Source of the DNA: Puffinus mauretanicus
Taxonomy: Eukaryota; Chordata; Aves; Procellariiformes; Procellariidae
Length of the DNA stretch: 64,000 bases
NCBI GenBank assembly: GCA_023333565.1
Contig: JAJKFH010003165.1
Span: 744,001 to 808,000 of the forward strand
Direction of reading: 5' to 3'
Under the pieces are notes generated by a model. The model saw nothing but the letters and a program-made list of their open reading frames with translations. It made no database searches and was not told where the DNA came from. Positions within the stretch are counted from its first letter, which is position 1, and each line of letters opens with the position of its first letter. This document shows, piece by piece, positions 62,886-64,000 of this stretch. Both the position numbers and the translations under genes were made by a program.

Positions 62886-64000
62886 TTTGAACCTCTAGGA
62901 ACATAATCATGTAAACAAGACTGTTTTATATGAATCAGGATTTTATCATTTAGCAATTTACTGGCACGCCCCAGTGGGGGGCTGAAATGCAATTTTCCTT
63001 ATGCCATATGTATGCTGCAGAGTCACCGTGACAAATTGTTCAGGAGCTGGAGCTTTTCCCCTCTACAGAAGAAATATTGAGCTAAAATGAAGGCCAGTAA
63101 ATGCTTAATTACTGATACTAAACCGTCTTTCATATATATACTGTGAACATGAAACATATTGGACAGAGCTGCTGTCTGGCGCATTTTCATAATATGTGAA
63201 ACTGGTAAATCAGAAACAGATGGAAGTACTGAAGTGGGAGAATTGCCCTATTCCCTAATTAACTTGATAACAATGCAGAAGAAGAGCAATATTTGGGTTT
63301 TGGGGAAGACCGTTGGGTCAATATTCTCCCAGATAGATAGAAGATGGATAGCTAGGACATGAAAATTATTAACCAAGATATATATACATTATTGTATTAC
63401 CCATTCATATTTACCAAGGAGAAGCTTATGAAACAGCTGTCGTTACGGTTCTCTTCTCCATCACTATTTCTTGAACCATCAGATATTCTGCTCTAAAGCA
63501 TTGTGTAGTATGATTTTGCATATCAGCACAATGCCAGACATGGAGCTGGAGGAAATTACTCTTTTTTTCAACAATTTACTGAAAAATATGGTTTCCTGAA
63601 CAAAGTTATGAATTGAAGGTGAATTGGATCATTACTTTTGGCTATTAAAAATGAGTCTAAAACAACAAAATGGTTGAATGTCCCTTTGGACCAACTCATT
63701 CTTCATCTGGGAGAGCTGGATTCAAATCCTTTTTGTGCCTTTAAAACCACACCTCTGGACTATTCAGCTGTGTAAACATGTGTGTACAAACTTTTGCACT
63801 CCTGTGGTTACAGTTCTGCTTTACGTATGTGGTTAGAGGTGCAGCTGACAGGGAACTAGAAGTCCGGTGTCTCATGCCCTGCATAGTCCTTCAGCTAGAA
63901 GAGAATTGGGGACTCATGCAGCTGGGGGCTGGAGTTTCCTCATACTGTCTGTAGCCACATCACCTTGAGTCCTGTCAGTAGCCTAAGGTGTAATTCTCAC
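62886..64000. other. noncoding stretch to the window end, no gene seen
   Basis: AT-leaning sequence with no open frame over about 70 codons and no motif. GAGCTGGATTCAAATCC near 63,715 recalls the MIR core, but the surrounding sequence does not follow it well enough to call. Confidence 0.55.

Noticed and set aside
63690..63800. MIR-like GAGCTGGATTCAAATCC segment
   Set aside because: Only one landmark fits; neighbouring MIR core positions are not recognisable.

Overview
The window looks like avian nuclear DNA, most likely from a neoavian bird. It holds three CR1 LINE copies, one of them with recognisable reverse-transcriptase motifs and the usual CR1 3' end. It also holds one endogenous-retrovirus solo LTR, relics of old amniote repeats, and otherwise long stretches of AT-leaning single-copy sequence. 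I see no host protein-coding gene, exon series, tRNA, rRNA, snRNA, CRISPR array or bacterial-style operon. Nearly all open frames are short and lack family motifs, as expected by chance in 64 kb. The window is best read as gene desert or the interior of a very large intron. The species and any neighbouring gene cannot be told from this sequence.

Layout: 1-11.6 kb is single-copy noncoding sequence with minor low-complexity tracts, including an AT-rich palindromic tract near 4.5 kb. A two-phase pentanucleotide microsatellite lies at 11.67-11.81 kb. 11.8-26.3 kb is noncoding, with an AT-rich TAAT-dense stretch at 14.2-14.9 kb, an inverted pair of kB-like sites next to a TATATA at 19.6 kb, and a 13-bp hairpin at 23.56 kb. 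26.3-27.6 kb is a transposon cluster: a 577-bp minus-strand solo LTR with a perfect 5-bp target duplication, abutting an older CR1 fragment. 27.6-46.6 kb is noncoding, with a probable MIR-type SINE at 38.0 kb followed by A-rich sequence.

A 1.6-kb CR1 copy with degraded ORF2 and a likely 9-bp target duplication occupies 46.64-48.25 kb. A 134-bp segment at 49.3 kb is repeated, 97% identical and without indels, at 51.4 kb. 52-57 kb is noncoding. An old CR1 3' fragment lies at 57.09-57.47 kb, followed by about 1 kb of unexplained GC-rich sequence with open frames on both strands. A tRNA-SINE-like relic lies near 58.6 kb, a GC-rich CpG-poor patch with a G-quadruplex motif at 59.04-59.34 kb, and an L2/MIR-type tail near 62.8 kb.

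No pathway or gene system can be assembled from this window. The most checkable oddities are the 134-bp direct duplication, the LTR/CR1 junction, the two-phase microsatellite, the inverted kB pair and the unexplained 57.5-58.4 kb block. No claim here rests on a database search. Repeat assignments come from remembered family hallmarks and from motifs visible in the sequence.
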